From an uncultured Clostridia bacterium (GTDB lineage Bacteria; Bacillota; Clostridia; TANB77; CAG-465): a DNA stretch of 64,000 bases. Shown piece after piece: positions 52,815 through 61,407 of the stretch; the first letter of the stretch is position 1; each line of letters opens with the position of its first letter. The stretch is taken from contig CAKPEI010000003.1 of assembly GCA_934149365.1 (NCBI GenBank), positions 134,231 to 198,230 of the forward strand, written 5' to 3'. The translations under genes were made by a program, and so were the position numbers. A model generated the notes under the pieces. It was not told the DNA's origin and did no database searches. It saw nothing but the letters and a program-made list of their open reading frames with translations.

Positions 52815-54581
52815 ATGAATGATGATTATAAATTTATTCATTTGTTATATGTACCAACAATGAATTGTAATATGCAGTGCAAATATTGTTATTTAAAAGA
52901 AAATACAGTTGATTTAAAGCAGGATGATTCTTATTTAAAAACATTAGAATATGCTGTAAATAAATTTAAAGAGGCTAATGTTGTTCCGTTTAATATATCT
53001 TTGCATGGTGGAGAAGTAACAACATTAGCTAAAGAAGATTTTAGAAATATTATAAAATATATTTCAAATTATTACAGAGATAATAAAGAAATAATTATAA
53101 AGAATGGTTTTAAATTGGGAAATCCACACATAAAGACTAATTTGCTTAATTTAGAAAAACATATAGATGCAATAAAAGAATTTAATGTTTCAATAAGTGG
53201 CTCATTAGACTTACCATTTTCATTACATGAAGAGTATAGAGTAACAAAAGGAAATCAAAAAACTTTAGATAAAATATTAAAAAATATTAAATTATTAGAA
53301 GAAATACCCAATAATAAAAAAGTCTCTGCAACAATATTTAAAGAACATTATGATAAAACAGATGAGATTATTAAGGACATTAAATATCTTGCTGAGAATA
53401 CCTGTTTAAATATGAATGACTTTAATTTTATGATTGGATTCGTAGATAACGAAGATGGTGATATACTTCATGCTATGACAGAAGATGAGCAGGTTGATTT
53501 TTATAAAAGAATGAATAATGAGTTTAGAGGAACAAGTTTGGATTATGGAGTAAAAAATACATGGTTTGCAGAATTTAATCCTACATATTGTACTAATTGC
53601 GATAATTGTGGAGAAAAGTTTTTCTTATTAGAGAGAAACGGAGATATTTATTCTTGCGTGAGAGGACAAAAAAATAGAGAATTTTACTATGGAAATATAT
53701 ATAATGATGAAGTAGAAATAATTATGAATAATGCTAGAAGAAAAATTTTTGAAATACATAATAGAATAGGAATTAATGAAGAATGTCTGAATTGTAACTA
53801 TTTATATTTATGCAAAACAGGTTGTCCATTTGTAAAAAATAAATATAAGACAAATAAATCATATACTTGCAAATTACAACAGGAGATATATAAAGATAAT
53901 GCAGAGTTATATCCAGAAGATGAAAATAATGAAGAATCAGTTTATATGTATTTAAGCAAAATACACCCAGATATGTCAAATAATTTTTATCCAAAGGAAA
54001 AGAGAATTGTAGGACAGGATATACCAAGTTTAACATCAATAATAGAGGCAGATAGTAAATTAAAGAACATATATAGTCCAGATGTTTTTATATTGAAAAT
54101 TGATGATATTGAATATAAACTAGAATCTCAAATAATAAAAAGTAAAAGAGATATTGTATATTTAACTGATGAAAGTAAAATAACACTTTATATAAAAGAG
54201 GGAGTTTTGGAAGACTGTGATTATCCATATAGTAATTCATTATACATAATGTTATTAACTGGAGATACATTACAATACGGAGATGAACAAAGAGTAAAAC
54301 AAGAACACATTATGACACATCAAATTTTTACAAATACAATAAAAAAGGAGAAATCTGACAAAAAAGGTTACTACTGTGTAGATTTAACAAAAATATTAAG
54401 TTTGTATTATGATAAAATATCAACTGAAAATCCAAATAATTTATTTTTTACTACGACTGCATTAAGAGATTATCATTATACTAAGCATAAGAATAATGCT
54501 TATTATCACATACAAGCGATAAATTTACCATTTCAAAATATAGAACTATTCTATATTGATTGTAAGGAGGATTTAAAATGA
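52815..54581 (+). CDS. Radical SAM/SPASM protein, candidate peptide maturase
   Basis: The radical SAM cluster motif is CNMQCKYCYLKE (CxxxCxxC, about residues 16-23). A SPASM-type C-terminal cluster region follows: CTNCDNCGEKFFLLE...YSCVRG, then CLNCNYLYLCKTGCP and C at KSYTCKL. About 200 further residues form an extra C-terminal domain not typical of anSME. 588 residues. AGGAGG precedes the start. The next gene overlaps it by 4 bp and encodes a small protein with a Ser/Gly/Asn tail, the usual arrangement for a RiPP maturase and substrate. Reaction unknown. Confidence 0.88.
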   Translation: MNDDYKFIHLLYVPTMNCNMQCKYCYLKENTVDLKQDDSYLKTLEYAVNKFKEANVVPFNISLHGGEVTTLAKEDFRNIIKYISNYYRDNKEIIIKNGFKLGNPHIKTNLLNLEKHIDAIKEFNVSISGSLDLPFSLHEEYRVTKGNQKTLDKILKNIKLLEEIPNNKKVSATIFKEHYDKTDEIIKDIKYLAENTCLNMNDFNFMIGFVDNEDGDILHAMTEDEQVDFYKRMNNEFRGTSLDYGVKNTWFAEFNPTYCTNCDNCGEKFFLLERNGDIYSCVRGQKNREFYYGNIYNDEVEIIMNNARRKIFEIHNRIGINEECLNCNYLYLCKTGCPFVKNKYKTNKSYTCKLQQEIYKDNAELYPEDENNEESVYMYLSKIHPDMSNNFYPKEKRIVGQDIPSLTSIIEADSKLKNIYSPDVFILKIDDIEYKLESQIIKSKRDIVYLTDESKITLYIKEGVLEDCDYPYSNSLYIMLLTGDTLQYGDEQRVKQEHIMTHQIFTNTIKKEKSDKKGYYCVDLTKILSLYYDKISTENPNNLFFTTTALRDYHYTKHKNNAYYHIQAINLPFQNIELFYIDCKEDLK

Positions 54582-54940
54582 TAGACAAAAAACCAAAGAC
54601 ATATAATGAAATTGTTAGGTTAAAAAAATGTTATACTCTAGCAAATTATTATTCTAATATAACAGAAAATATGTTTAATGAAATATATGATTTTCTTGCA
54701 GAATCCGAAAATAATTCAGTTGTGGCAACTCGAAATATTTTATCATTTGTTAATAGTGGAGGAAAAGTTGTAAAGACATTTTCAATAGTTCCAAAAAATA
54801 CTTCTTTTGATAGAATAAATATTAGTGATAGGGGATTCTCTGTAACGCCACATTATAATCCTAGTTCATCATCATGGGGAGGTTCATCTGGAAATAACAA
54901 CAATAACAACAATAATAACAATAACAATAATAATAGTTAA
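54578..54940 (+). CDS. Small protein with Ser/Trp/Gly and poly-Asn C-terminus, candidate substrate of the radical SAM enzyme
   Basis: 120 residues. The N-terminal 75 residues are helical and polar (leader- or recognition-like), followed by FDRINISDRGFSVTPHYN, then PSSSSWGGSSG and 14 consecutive Asn and a final Ser. The poly-Asn is coded by mixed AAT/AAC codons, a trinucleotide tract that could vary in length. ATG overlaps the maturase stop, with AAGGAGG upstream. No known precursor family is recognised. It ends the operon; a terminator follows at 54949. Confidence 0.75.
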   Translation: MIDKKPKTYNEIVRLKKCYTLANYYSNITENMFNEIYDFLAESENNSVVATRNILSFVNSGGKVVKTFSIVPKNTSFDRINISDRGFSVTPHYNPSSSSWGGSSGNNNNNNNNNNNNNNS

Positions 54941-54948
54941 TAAAGAAT

Positions 54949-54992
54949 ACAATAAAGGTAGAAATTAAATCTGCTTTTATTGTTTTTTAATA
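54949..54992 (+). terminator. Rho-independent terminator
   Basis: ACAATAAAGGTAGA pairs with TCTGCTTTTATTGT (G-U pairs), then T6. Confidence 0.8.
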
Positions 54993-55089
54993 ATATTTTC
55001 CTTTTATTTAGTGCATTAGGTATACTTGTATGATATAATGAGGAAAAAATATTTAATCATTACAAAATGTAAAAGGTGGAGGCTATTTT

Positions 55090-55512
55090 ATGAGAATACT
55101 ATTAATATGCAGTAAAAAGTTTTATGAGAAAATACCTAGCGTGAAGTTAGAACTAGAAAAAAATGGCGTGGAAGTTTTGCTTCCTAATTGTTACGATAAC
55201 CCACAAGCTGAACAGGAAATGTGGAACTTAGGTAAAGATAAACATCAAGAGTTTAAAGCAGCTATGTATAAAAAAAGTGAGGAAACTATTGGCATGGTAG
55301 ATGGAGTATTAGTTTTAAATTTTGATAAAGAAACTGAAAACGGAGTATTAAAAAACTATATAGGTGGAGCTACTTTTTTAGAACTATACGATGCATTTAG
55401 GTTAAACAAAAAAATATTTCTATATAACGATATTCCTGAGGGAATATTATTTGATGAGATACAAGGTTTTAACCCACTTGTAATAAATGGAGATATTTCT
55501 TTAGTTAAATAA
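55090..55512 (+). CDS. Nucleoside 2-deoxyribosyltransferase-like protein
   Basis: 140 residues; the start MRILLICSKKFYEK and the segment GMVDGVLVLNFD...NYIGGATFLELYDAFRLNKKIFLYN match the small nucleoside 2-deoxyribosyltransferase-like fold (Rossmann-like, substrate-binding GG.TF.E). Whether it is enzymatically active is unclear. TATAAT at 55034 and a GGTGGAGG ribosome binding site. First of a run of small enzyme genes (ASCH, nucleotidyltransferase, pyrophosphatase, Nudix). Confidence 0.72.
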   Translation: MRILLICSKKFYEKIPSVKLELEKNGVEVLLPNCYDNPQAEQEMWNLGKDKHQEFKAAMYKKSEETIGMVDGVLVLNFDKETENGVLKNYIGGATFLELYDAFRLNKKIFLYNDIPEGILFDEIQGFNPLVINGDISLVK

Positions 55513-55526
55513 TTAGGAGGTAAAAA

Positions 55527-55862
55527 ATGATACATTCAATTAGATTAGATAATGGACCTTTTACTAAGGTAAAAGCTGGAACAAAAACAGTGGAATTAAG
55601 ATTATATGATGAAAAAAGAAAGAAACTTAAAGTAGGTGACTTCATCGAGTTTACTAACAGGAAAGATTTAGAAAAACTTACTGTAAAAATATTGGGCATT
55701 CATAGATATGATAGCTTTGAAGAACTATATACACACTATGATAAGGTATCAATGGGGTACGAAGAAGATGAAGAGGCTAATCCTAAAGATATGGAAAAGT
55801 ATTATTCTAAACAAATGCAAGATGAAAACGGAGTTGTTGCAATAGAAATAAAAAAGGTATAA
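55527..55862 (+). CDS. ASCH-domain protein
   Basis: 111 residues, ASCH (PUA-like) fold: IRLDNGPFTKVKAGTKTVELRL with VGDFIEF and VKILGIHRYDSFEEL. Family members bind RNA or act as small amidohydrolases (YqfB-type N4-acetylcytidine hydrolase). AGGAGG precedes ATG 55527. It lies 15 bp after the deoxyribosyltransferase-like gene, consistent with nucleotide or RNA metabolism. Confidence 0.85.
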   Translation: MIHSIRLDNGPFTKVKAGTKTVELRLYDEKRKKLKVGDFIEFTNRKDLEKLTVKILGIHRYDSFEELYTHYDKVSMGYEEDEEANPKDMEKYYSKQMQDENGVVAIEIKKV

Positions 55863-55883
55863 TTTGTCTAAGGAGAGAAACAT

Positions 55884-56657
55884 ATGTATACTGAAAAAGA
55901 AAGAAATGATTTTTTTCATTTTGTTATATCCTGTGTTAAAAAGTCTGAGTATTTACTTGGTACCTATTTAATAGGTTCAGCTTCAATAGGCTTTAGAGAC
56001 GTATATTCTGACTGTGACTTTATGATGGCATATAACAATAAGGCAAGAGTGCAGGACGTTAGAGATGAGATATTATCATTTTTTAAACACAAGGATATAG
56101 GCTATATTATGGAAAGAAAATGGTCAGATGAAATATGGGGAATATCAATATACTTTAAAAATGGTATAAGTTCAGATATTTCTTTTGGGCCATTAAACAA
56201 ATTGAAGGTAAGTTCAAACCAGATTTCAGTAGGCTGTGATACAGGTTATATGCTTAGAAATCATTTGGAAGAAGCTGTTAAAACTTTCAAAACTAACGAA
56301 AAACGTGTAGTTACTGAAAATGTAAATTGGGAATTTATGTACTTAATGAGAAAGTTTAAAATAGCTATAAAGCGAAAGAATTATATTTATGCTTATCAGC
56401 TTTTAAGTGATGCGAGGCTTATTGTCATGAAATTAGAAGGAACTATCGAAGGCAAAAAAATGCACGAGTTTAAAGCTTTTAATGAGCTTGAGACTTTGTT
56501 TTTAAACAAAATAGAAAAAACAATTCCAAAGTCTCTTGATAGTGCTGACTTGAAAAACTGTGCGGAAAAATTACTTTTAATATATTATGAAGCGATTTTA
56601 AAAAGTAATATAGAGTTCGATGAAAGTTCAAAGTATTTACTGGAAATTGCAGATTGA
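55884..56657 (+). CDS. Nucleotidyltransferase-domain protein
   Basis: 257 residues. The N-terminal motif GSASIGFRDVYSDCDFMM is the GSxxxG...DxD signature of polymerase-beta-type nucleotidyltransferases, followed by a helical C-terminal domain as in aminoglycoside nucleotidyltransferases. Substrate unknown; an antibiotic-modifying role is possible but not supported by more than fold. AAGGAG site; 22 bp after the ASCH gene. Confidence 0.82.
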   Translation: MYTEKERNDFFHFVISCVKKSEYLLGTYLIGSASIGFRDVYSDCDFMMAYNNKARVQDVRDEILSFFKHKDIGYIMERKWSDEIWGISIYFKNGISSDISFGPLNKLKVSSNQISVGCDTGYMLRNHLEEAVKTFKTNEKRVVTENVNWEFMYLMRKFKIAIKRKNYIYAYQLLSDARLIVMKLEGTIEGKKMHEFKAFNELETLFLNKIEKTIPKSLDSADLKNCAEKLLLIYYEAILKSNIEFDESSKYLLEIAD

Positions 56658-56672
56658 TAGGAGGAGTATAAT

Positions 56673-57014
56673 ATGATGGATAGTAAGGCGTATTTAAGTA
56701 AACTTGTGACTATGGTAACAGATAGGCCACTTGGAAGTAAGCATCCTAAGTATGGGTATATATACCCTGTAAATTATGGTTATATACCAAATACAATAAG
56801 TGGAGATGGAGAAGAACTAGATTGCTACTTACTTGGAGTATTTGAACCTGTGTCTGAGTATAAAGGAAGATGCATTGCAATAGTTCATAGAACTAATGAT
56901 AATGATGATAAGCTTGTGATTGCTCCAGATGGTAAGAAATATAGCGTAGATGCAATAGAAGCTTTGATTGAGTTTCAGGAACAATATTTTAACCATATTA
57001 TTATAAAGGAGTAG
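56673..57014 (+). CDS. Short inorganic pyrophosphatase-family protein
   Basis: 113 residues with KYGYIYPVNYGYIPNT and GEELDCYLLG, matching the family I inorganic pyrophosphatase active-site region, but shorter than the typical 175-residue enzyme; such short forms are common in Firmicutes. It probably hydrolyses pyrophosphate or a phosphate anhydride. AGGAGG precedes ATG 56673. The Nudix gene follows after 4 bp. Confidence 0.85.
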   Translation: MMDSKAYLSKLVTMVTDRPLGSKHPKYGYIYPVNYGYIPNTISGDGEELDCYLLGVFEPVSEYKGRCIAIVHRTNDNDDKLVIAPDGKKYSVDAIEALIEFQEQYFNHIIIKE

Positions 57015-57018
57015 AAAA

Positions 57019-57513
57019 ATGGAACTTTTAGATGTATATGATAACGACTTAAAACTTACTGGAAAGGTGATTAAAAGAGGTGACAATAAAGAGGTATTAG
57101 GAAAGGATGAACATATCGCTATTTCTGTTATTTTTTTGCAGAATGAAAAAGGAGAATTTTTACTTCAAAAAACTTCTAAAGAAAAATTCAGCAAAATTGC
57201 TTCTACAGGTGGACATGTTCAACACGGTGAAACACCTTATTCTGCAATTATAAGGGAAGTGGGAGAAGAAATTGGACTAGATATATCAAAAGATAATGTA
57301 CAGTATATTGGTTATCTTCTTTATGATATGCCAATAAGACATATATATTATCTTAAGAAAGACATCGATATATCCAAATTAAAACTTCAAAAAGAAGAAG
57401 TAGAAAAAGTGATGTATCTATCAGTAGATGAAATTATGAAATATATTGATAATGGTGAAATGCAAACTTCGCATGCCAACTTATTTAAAGAACTATTAAA
57501 ACACATAAAGTAA
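57019..57513 (+). CDS. Nudix hydrolase
   Basis: 164 residues. The Nudix box GGHVQHGETPYSAIIREVGEEIG (Gx5Ex7REUxEExG, about residues 69-91) is complete. The start LLDVYDNDLKLTGKVIKRGD resembles isopentenyl-diphosphate isomerase-like Nudix proteins. Substrate unknown; coupling with a pyrophosphatase suggests nucleotide or pyrophosphate housekeeping. Confidence 0.9.
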   Translation: MELLDVYDNDLKLTGKVIKRGDNKEVLGKDEHIAISVIFLQNEKGEFLLQKTSKEKFSKIASTGGHVQHGETPYSAIIREVGEEIGLDISKDNVQYIGYLLYDMPIRHIYYLKKDIDISKLKLQKEEVEKVMYLSVDEIMKYIDNGEMQTSHANLFKELLKHIK

Positions 57514-57520
57514 GAAATTC

Positions 57521-57552
57521 AAGGGACACTTATTTAGTGCCCCTTTGTTTTA
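57521..57552. terminator. Bidirectional terminator
   Basis: AAGGGACACT pairs with AGTGCCCCTT with one mismatch, followed by TTGTTTT; between convergent genes. Confidence 0.72.
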
Positions 57553-57557
57553 TATGT

Positions 57558-58106
57558 TTATTGAGAAGTCAGTGATAAAGTTCCATCAGCTATAGGAAGA
57601 CCTGTGTAGTTTTTATCTGTAAGCTTAAAATTTCTTAGGTCGGCTTCTGGATTTCGAATTTGTACTGTTCTAGTTGCTCCTTCTAAAGTGGTATTTTGCA
57701 ATGCACTATCAAAAGTGTGCTCTTCGTCAGAAGATAATTGTTTAAAATATATTTTTGGTGCGTTTCCATCTGCTGAAAAAGGAACGTTATTAAATACAGC
57801 ATCGCCATCTGAATTTGTAGTTATAATTGAGCCGTATACATTACCCTCATAATCACATCTTTGAAATGTAGCTCCTATAATTTGTACCCCAGATGTTGTT
57901 CCGTCGTCAGTAACGTGTAAAGTTAAAGTACCAGTTGCGCCTATAGTAAAATTATAGGTGCTTATTCCTGATGTTATTTCAACATTTGTTGGGTCAAGAG
58001 TAGAATTGTCATATCCTTTTACATCAGCTGTTACATCATATGTTCCTTCTACAAGCTCAATACTTCCTTTTCCGTTAGTTATTGGTACGTTGTGAGTTTG
58101 TGCCAT
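57558..58106 (-). CDS. Beta-rich protein with SpaA/Cna-B-like repeats, 182 aa
   Basis: GKGSIELVEGTYDVTADVKGYDNST followed by GTLTLHVTDDGTTSGVQIIGATF resembles prealbumin-like Cna-B/PEGA modules of surface or phage structural proteins. No signal peptide or anchor is visible. The C-terminus carries LTDKNYTGLPIADGTLSL, also found in the next gene. AAAGGGG lies 10 nt before ATG 58106. The upstream gene overlaps it by 28 bp. Function unknown. Confidence 0.72.
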   Translation of the reverse strand: MAQTHNVPITNGKGSIELVEGTYDVTADVKGYDNSTLDPTNVEITSGISTYNFTIGATGTLTLHVTDDGTTSGVQIIGATFQRCDYEGNVYGSIITTNSDGDAVFNNVPFSADGNAPKIYFKQLSSDEEHTFDSALQNTTLEGATRTVQIRNPEADLRNFKLTDKNYTGLPIADGTLSLTSQ

Positions 58107-58447
58107 AAAAATAAATCCCCTTTCTCTATTGGCAAACCTATATAGTTTTTATCTGTTAATATCATATTTAAATATTGAGGGCGATCATAAGTGTCAAAAT
58201 TAAAACAAAAACAGTTATATCCATAACTAGTTATAAATAGTTCGCATACATATCTTTTTGGTACGAGATTGCCATTTGCAGTAAGGATAATTAAATAGGA
58301 ATGATCATACTTTAATTTAATAGTAAAGTATTCATTTGCAGTTATATTTGATTGATATATTAAATTATTATGATTATATATTTTAATTAAAAATGTGCTA
58401 ATAGTATTGATTTTAGTTTTACATTTTATAGATATTTCTTTTTTCAT
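58079..58447 (-). CDS. Hypothetical protein, 122 aa, shares C-terminal motif with its neighbour
   Basis: No family recognised; beta-rich, with LTDKNYIGLPIEKGDLFL at its C-terminus matching the C-terminus of the 57558 gene. GGAGGG before ATG 58447 fixes the start. The overlap with the next gene and the shared motif suggest duplication and co-expression. Confidence 0.65.
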   Translation of the reverse strand: MKKEISIKCKTKINTISTFLIKIYNHNNLIYQSNITANEYFTIKLKYDHSYLIILTANGNLVPKRYVCELFITSYGYNCFCFNFDTYDRPQYLNMILTDKNYIGLPIEKGDLFLWHKLTTYQ

Positions 58448-58601
58448 TTTGCCCTCCAATTATTATATATTTTATGATTTTATTTATATATTGTTACATG
58501 TGACACACTTTTATGGGAATTATATCTTGTAAGTTTGCTTGCTTTTGTTAACTTTTTCTATATCATATGATATAATCATGATAAGTTTTGTGGGGGAAAT
58601 T

Positions 58602-59033
58602 ATGAATAATAATATAAGGAAAAATATAATAATACTAATTTGTATAATTACTTTGTTACTTATAGTAAACTTATCAATTGGCTTTTTTCACCTAGATAAA
58701 CTAATCAAAAGTGGGGATTCAGTATCAAGATTGTTTGGAATGCTTGGAATAATGGTATTGCCATATTTTGCAATAGTGATTTTGGTACAAGTTGTTGTTC
58801 TAATATTTGTTATTATAAATAAAAAAAGAAAAAAGTTATTGGGAATAATAGCTATAGTATTAGAGGTAATGTGCTTTTTAGTATCTAATATTGTGCTAAT
58901 TTGTGTAATTACTGAAAATGAAATATTTTCATATTTGATATGGATATCATTTAAATGTTTAAATGCATATGTAATTTATTTAATGATAAGGTATATATGT
59001 TATAAAAAGATTGACGGAGAAGTTGTAAAGTGA
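58602..59033 (+). CDS. Four-helix membrane protein of unknown function
   Basis: 143 residues with four hydrophobic helices (about 8-30, 46-76, 81-106, 112-135). ATG 58602 follows a GGGGGA site; in-frame upstream ATG 58539 has none and overlaps the promoter-like TATAAT at 58570. The stop overlaps the start of the disrupted DNA-alkyltransferase gene by 1 bp. Confidence 0.7.
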   Translation: MNNNIRKNIIILICIITLLLIVNLSIGFFHLDKLIKSGDSVSRLFGMLGIMVLPYFAIVILVQVVVLIFVIINKKRKKLLGIIAIVLEVMCFLVSNIVLICVITENEIFSYLIWISFKCLNAYVIYLMIRYICYKKIDGEVVK

Positions 59034-59564
59034 TGTATATAAAAAAATATAATTCGCCAGCTGGAGTTATATATATATGAGAAGTGATGGAAAATATTTA
59101 ACAGGACTTTGGTTTGATAGCTCAAGAGATTTTTCTAAGCATCTAGGTAACTATGAAGAAAAAGAACTACCTATTTTTGAAGAAACTAAAAAATGGTTAA
59201 ACATATACTTTACTGGAAAAATCCAGATTTTGTGCCAGAGTATAGGATAGAAAACCTAACACCATTTAGAAAGCAAGTGGTTGATATTATGAATAAAATT
59301 CCTTTTGGTAAAGTTATAACATATAACGATATTGCAAAAGAGATTGCCAAGTCAAGGAATATTAAAAAAATGTCTGCACAGGCAGTTGGTGGCGCAGTAG
59401 GTTGGAACCCTATATGTATAATAATTCCTTGTCATAGAGTAGTTGGAACAAATGGAAGTTTAACAGGTTACGGTGGTGGAATTAAAAATAAAGTAAAATT
59501 ACTTGAAATAGAAGGTAATGATATGAGTAAATTTACTATACCAACGAAAGGAACTGCCATATGA
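59033..59564 (+). pseudogene. Methylated-DNA-protein-cysteine methyltransferase (Ogt-like), broken by two frame changes
   Basis: Repairs O6-methylguanine by transfer of the methyl group to its own Cys. The protein is spread over three frames: MYIKKYNSPAGVIY from ATG 59033, then RSDGKYLTGLWFD from about 59077, and NPDFVPEYRIEN to the end from about 59212. The acceptor IIPCHRVVG and PFGKVITYNDIA motif are intact. Changes occur in an AT-repeat (59067-59078) and an A-run (59208-59212); they are -1/+2 and do not involve CGG. A separate internal start at 59193 leaves only the C-terminal domain. The gene overlaps tag by 4 bp. Confidence 0.82.
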
Positions 59565-60106
59565 GAAGATGTAAGTGGTGTAATTTAAAAAATGAAAAAT
59601 ATATCGAGTATCACGATAAAGAATGGGGAATTCTAAATTTAGAGGAAAGATACCTATTTGAAATGTTAATATTAGAGTCTTTTCAAGCTGGTCTTTCATG
59701 GGAATGCGTGTTAAATAAAAGAGAAGATTTTAGGCTGGCATATGATAATTTTGATATAAATAAAGTTTGCTTATATGATAATAAAAAAGAGCAGGAGTTG
59801 CTACAAAATCAAGGAATAATTAGAAACAAACTAAAAATTAGAGCAAGTATTAATAATGCTAAAATATTTAAAAAAATAGAGCAAGAATATGACTCTTTTA
59901 AAGATTATTTGACTAGATATACTAAAGGACAAGTTATATATGAAACTGATGTGACGAGGTCAGAACTTTCAGATGCAATATCGAAAGATTTAATAAAAAG
60001 AGGTATGAAATTTGTAGGAACTACTATTATTTATTCGTATTTACAAGCTATAGGAATTATATATTCACATGATAAAGAATGTGACTTGTACAAAAATAGT
60101 AATTAA
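59561..60106 (+). CDS. tag: DNA-3-methyladenine glycosylase I
   Basis: Removes 3-methyladenine from DNA. The 181-residue protein starts MRRCKWCNLKN, with zinc-site Cys, then YHDKEWG and LESFQAGLSWECVLNKREDF, and ends with FVGTTIIYSYLQAIGIIYSHDKEC, the usual family pattern. ATG overlaps the preceding Ogt-like gene, so alkylation repair functions are grouped here. Confidence 0.94.
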   Translation: MRRCKWCNLKNEKYIEYHDKEWGILNLEERYLFEMLILESFQAGLSWECVLNKREDFRLAYDNFDINKVCLYDNKKEQELLQNQGIIRNKLKIRASINNAKIFKKIEQEYDSFKDYLTRYTKGQVIYETDVTRSELSDAISKDLIKRGMKFVGTTIIYSYLQAIGIIYSHDKECDLYKNSN

Positions 60107-60141
60107 AAATATTTTGATTAAATTATTAGGAGGTGTGTTTA

Positions 60142-60480
60142 ATGAGAGCGAGTATTAAAAACATTATATTGAATTGTGTAATTGTGCTTGCAATATCTTT
60201 TTTGCTTTTATTTGTATATCAGTTATATGAAAATTATAATTATTATAGTGAGTATAGTAAAGAAGAGCTAGCAAAATTTTTCTCTATGAAGGAAACAATT
60301 TTATTTAACTTAAAGCAATCGCTATATGTAAGTATCAGCCAAATGATAGTATTTGTTCCTGCACTTACCATTTTAGAAAAAGTTAAAATAAAAAGATTTT
60401 CTAAGATTGTACTTGCATTAGTTTTAACAGTTGTAGTCACATATATATACATGCTTTCAACTTTTAAATTTGAATTTTAA
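60142..60480 (+). CDS. Small membrane protein, 112 aa
   Basis: Two hydrophobic helices (about residues 9-28 and 82-105) with a polar middle. No family recognised. AGGAGG precedes ATG 60142; the in-frame start at 60133 overlaps that site. A hairpin terminator TATAGCTAG/CTAGCTATA follows at 60489-60517. Confidence 0.68.
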   Translation: MRASIKNIILNCVIVLAISFLLLFVYQLYENYNYYSEYSKEELAKFFSMKETILFNLKQSLYVSISQMIVFVPALTILEKVKIKRFSKIVLALVLTVVVTYIYMLSTFKFEF

Positions 60481-60595
60481 TATAAATTATAGCTAGGCAA
60501 ATGTGTCTAGCTATATAATATGACATTTTCTCACTTCGTGTCGTGTAAATTATATGATAAATTTTATACAATATATTTAGAAGGAGGTATGTGAC

Positions 60596-61270
60596 GTGGA
60601 GCAAAAGAAAATAGGAACTTTTTTAAAAAAGCTACGTAAGGAAAAAAACATAACGCAGGAGGAATTAGCTGAAAAATTAAATGTCTCTAATAGAACTGTG
60701 TCTAGATGGGAGACTGGAAGCAATATGCCAGATATCAGTTTACTTGTTCAACTATCTCAGTATTATAATGTTAGTATCCCTGAAATTGTTGATGGCGAAA
60801 GGAAAAGTGAGAATATGAATAGTGAGTCTATGCAGACGGCCGTAAAAATGGCTGAGTATAGTAAAAGCGAAATAAAGAGGGAAAGATTTAAAGTGATAAG
60901 TAACTTCCTTATGGCTTTTGGTATTTTCCTAATTATTTCTGCATTTGGAATATTTCCAAATGATAGTAGCTGGGGAAGTATTTATTCAGTTATTGGTGGA
61001 ATTATTTTGATAGTTGGTTTTTATTTTAAAATTAAACCTGTTGTTATAAAGAGGAGCTTACGTATTTTGAGTATTGTAGGTAGTATACTAATGTTATTTG
61101 CAATTTTTACTGCTGTAGATTATTTGACAGTTTCACAATTTGGCGAAGTACCAAGGTTCAGCTATGAAAAATCTTATGGAGATAACCAAATCGAGCATAA
61201 AACTTTGTTTTATAATGTTATTCAGAAAAATATTGGAACAAAAGATGAATGTATAGAAATAATAAAATAG
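60596..61270 (+). CDS. XRE-family transcriptional regulator with membrane helices
   Basis: Residues 5-60 are a Cro/C1-type helix-turn-helix (LRKEKNITQEELAEKLNVSNRTVSRWETG). After a linker, three hydrophobic segments (about residues 98-120, 128-146, 157-178) suggest membrane attachment, a frequent clostridial form. GTG start follows GAAGGAGGT. 224 residues. Target genes unknown. Confidence 0.88.
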   Translation: MEQKKIGTFLKKLRKEKNITQEELAEKLNVSNRTVSRWETGSNMPDISLLVQLSQYYNVSIPEIVDGERKSENMNSESMQTAVKMAEYSKSEIKRERFKVISNFLMAFGIFLIISAFGIFPNDSSWGSIYSVIGGIILIVGFYFKIKPVVIKRSLRILSIVGSILMLFAIFTAVDYLTVSQFGEVPRFSYEKSYGDNQIEHKTLFYNVIQKNIGTKDECIEIIK

Positions 61271-61315
61271 AGCTAAGAAATATTAGGAAAAATTATAAAT
61301 ATTAATTTGGTATAA

Positions 61316-61347
61316 AGCAAGTGATTAATTGAAAATCACTTGCTTTT
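61316..61347 (+). terminator. Rho-independent terminator
   Basis: AAGCAAGTGATT pairs with AATCACTTGCTT, followed by TT. It separates the regulator from the small gene at 61408. Confidence 0.78.
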
Positions 61348-61407
61348 ATGTTAAAATATTTGAAGAATATTGAGGTTTAATTTAAACAAAATTAAGAGGT
61401 AGATAAC

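Noticed and set aside
54888..54940. Poly-Asn tract as a sign of a non-coding region
   Set aside because: It is in frame with a well-initiated gene that overlaps the maturase stop, and ends in a proper stop before a terminator.
59193..59564. A complete short alkyltransferase starting at 59193
   Set aside because: The upstream sequence encodes the missing N-terminal domain in other frames, so it is a broken longer gene; no ribosome binding site precedes 59193.
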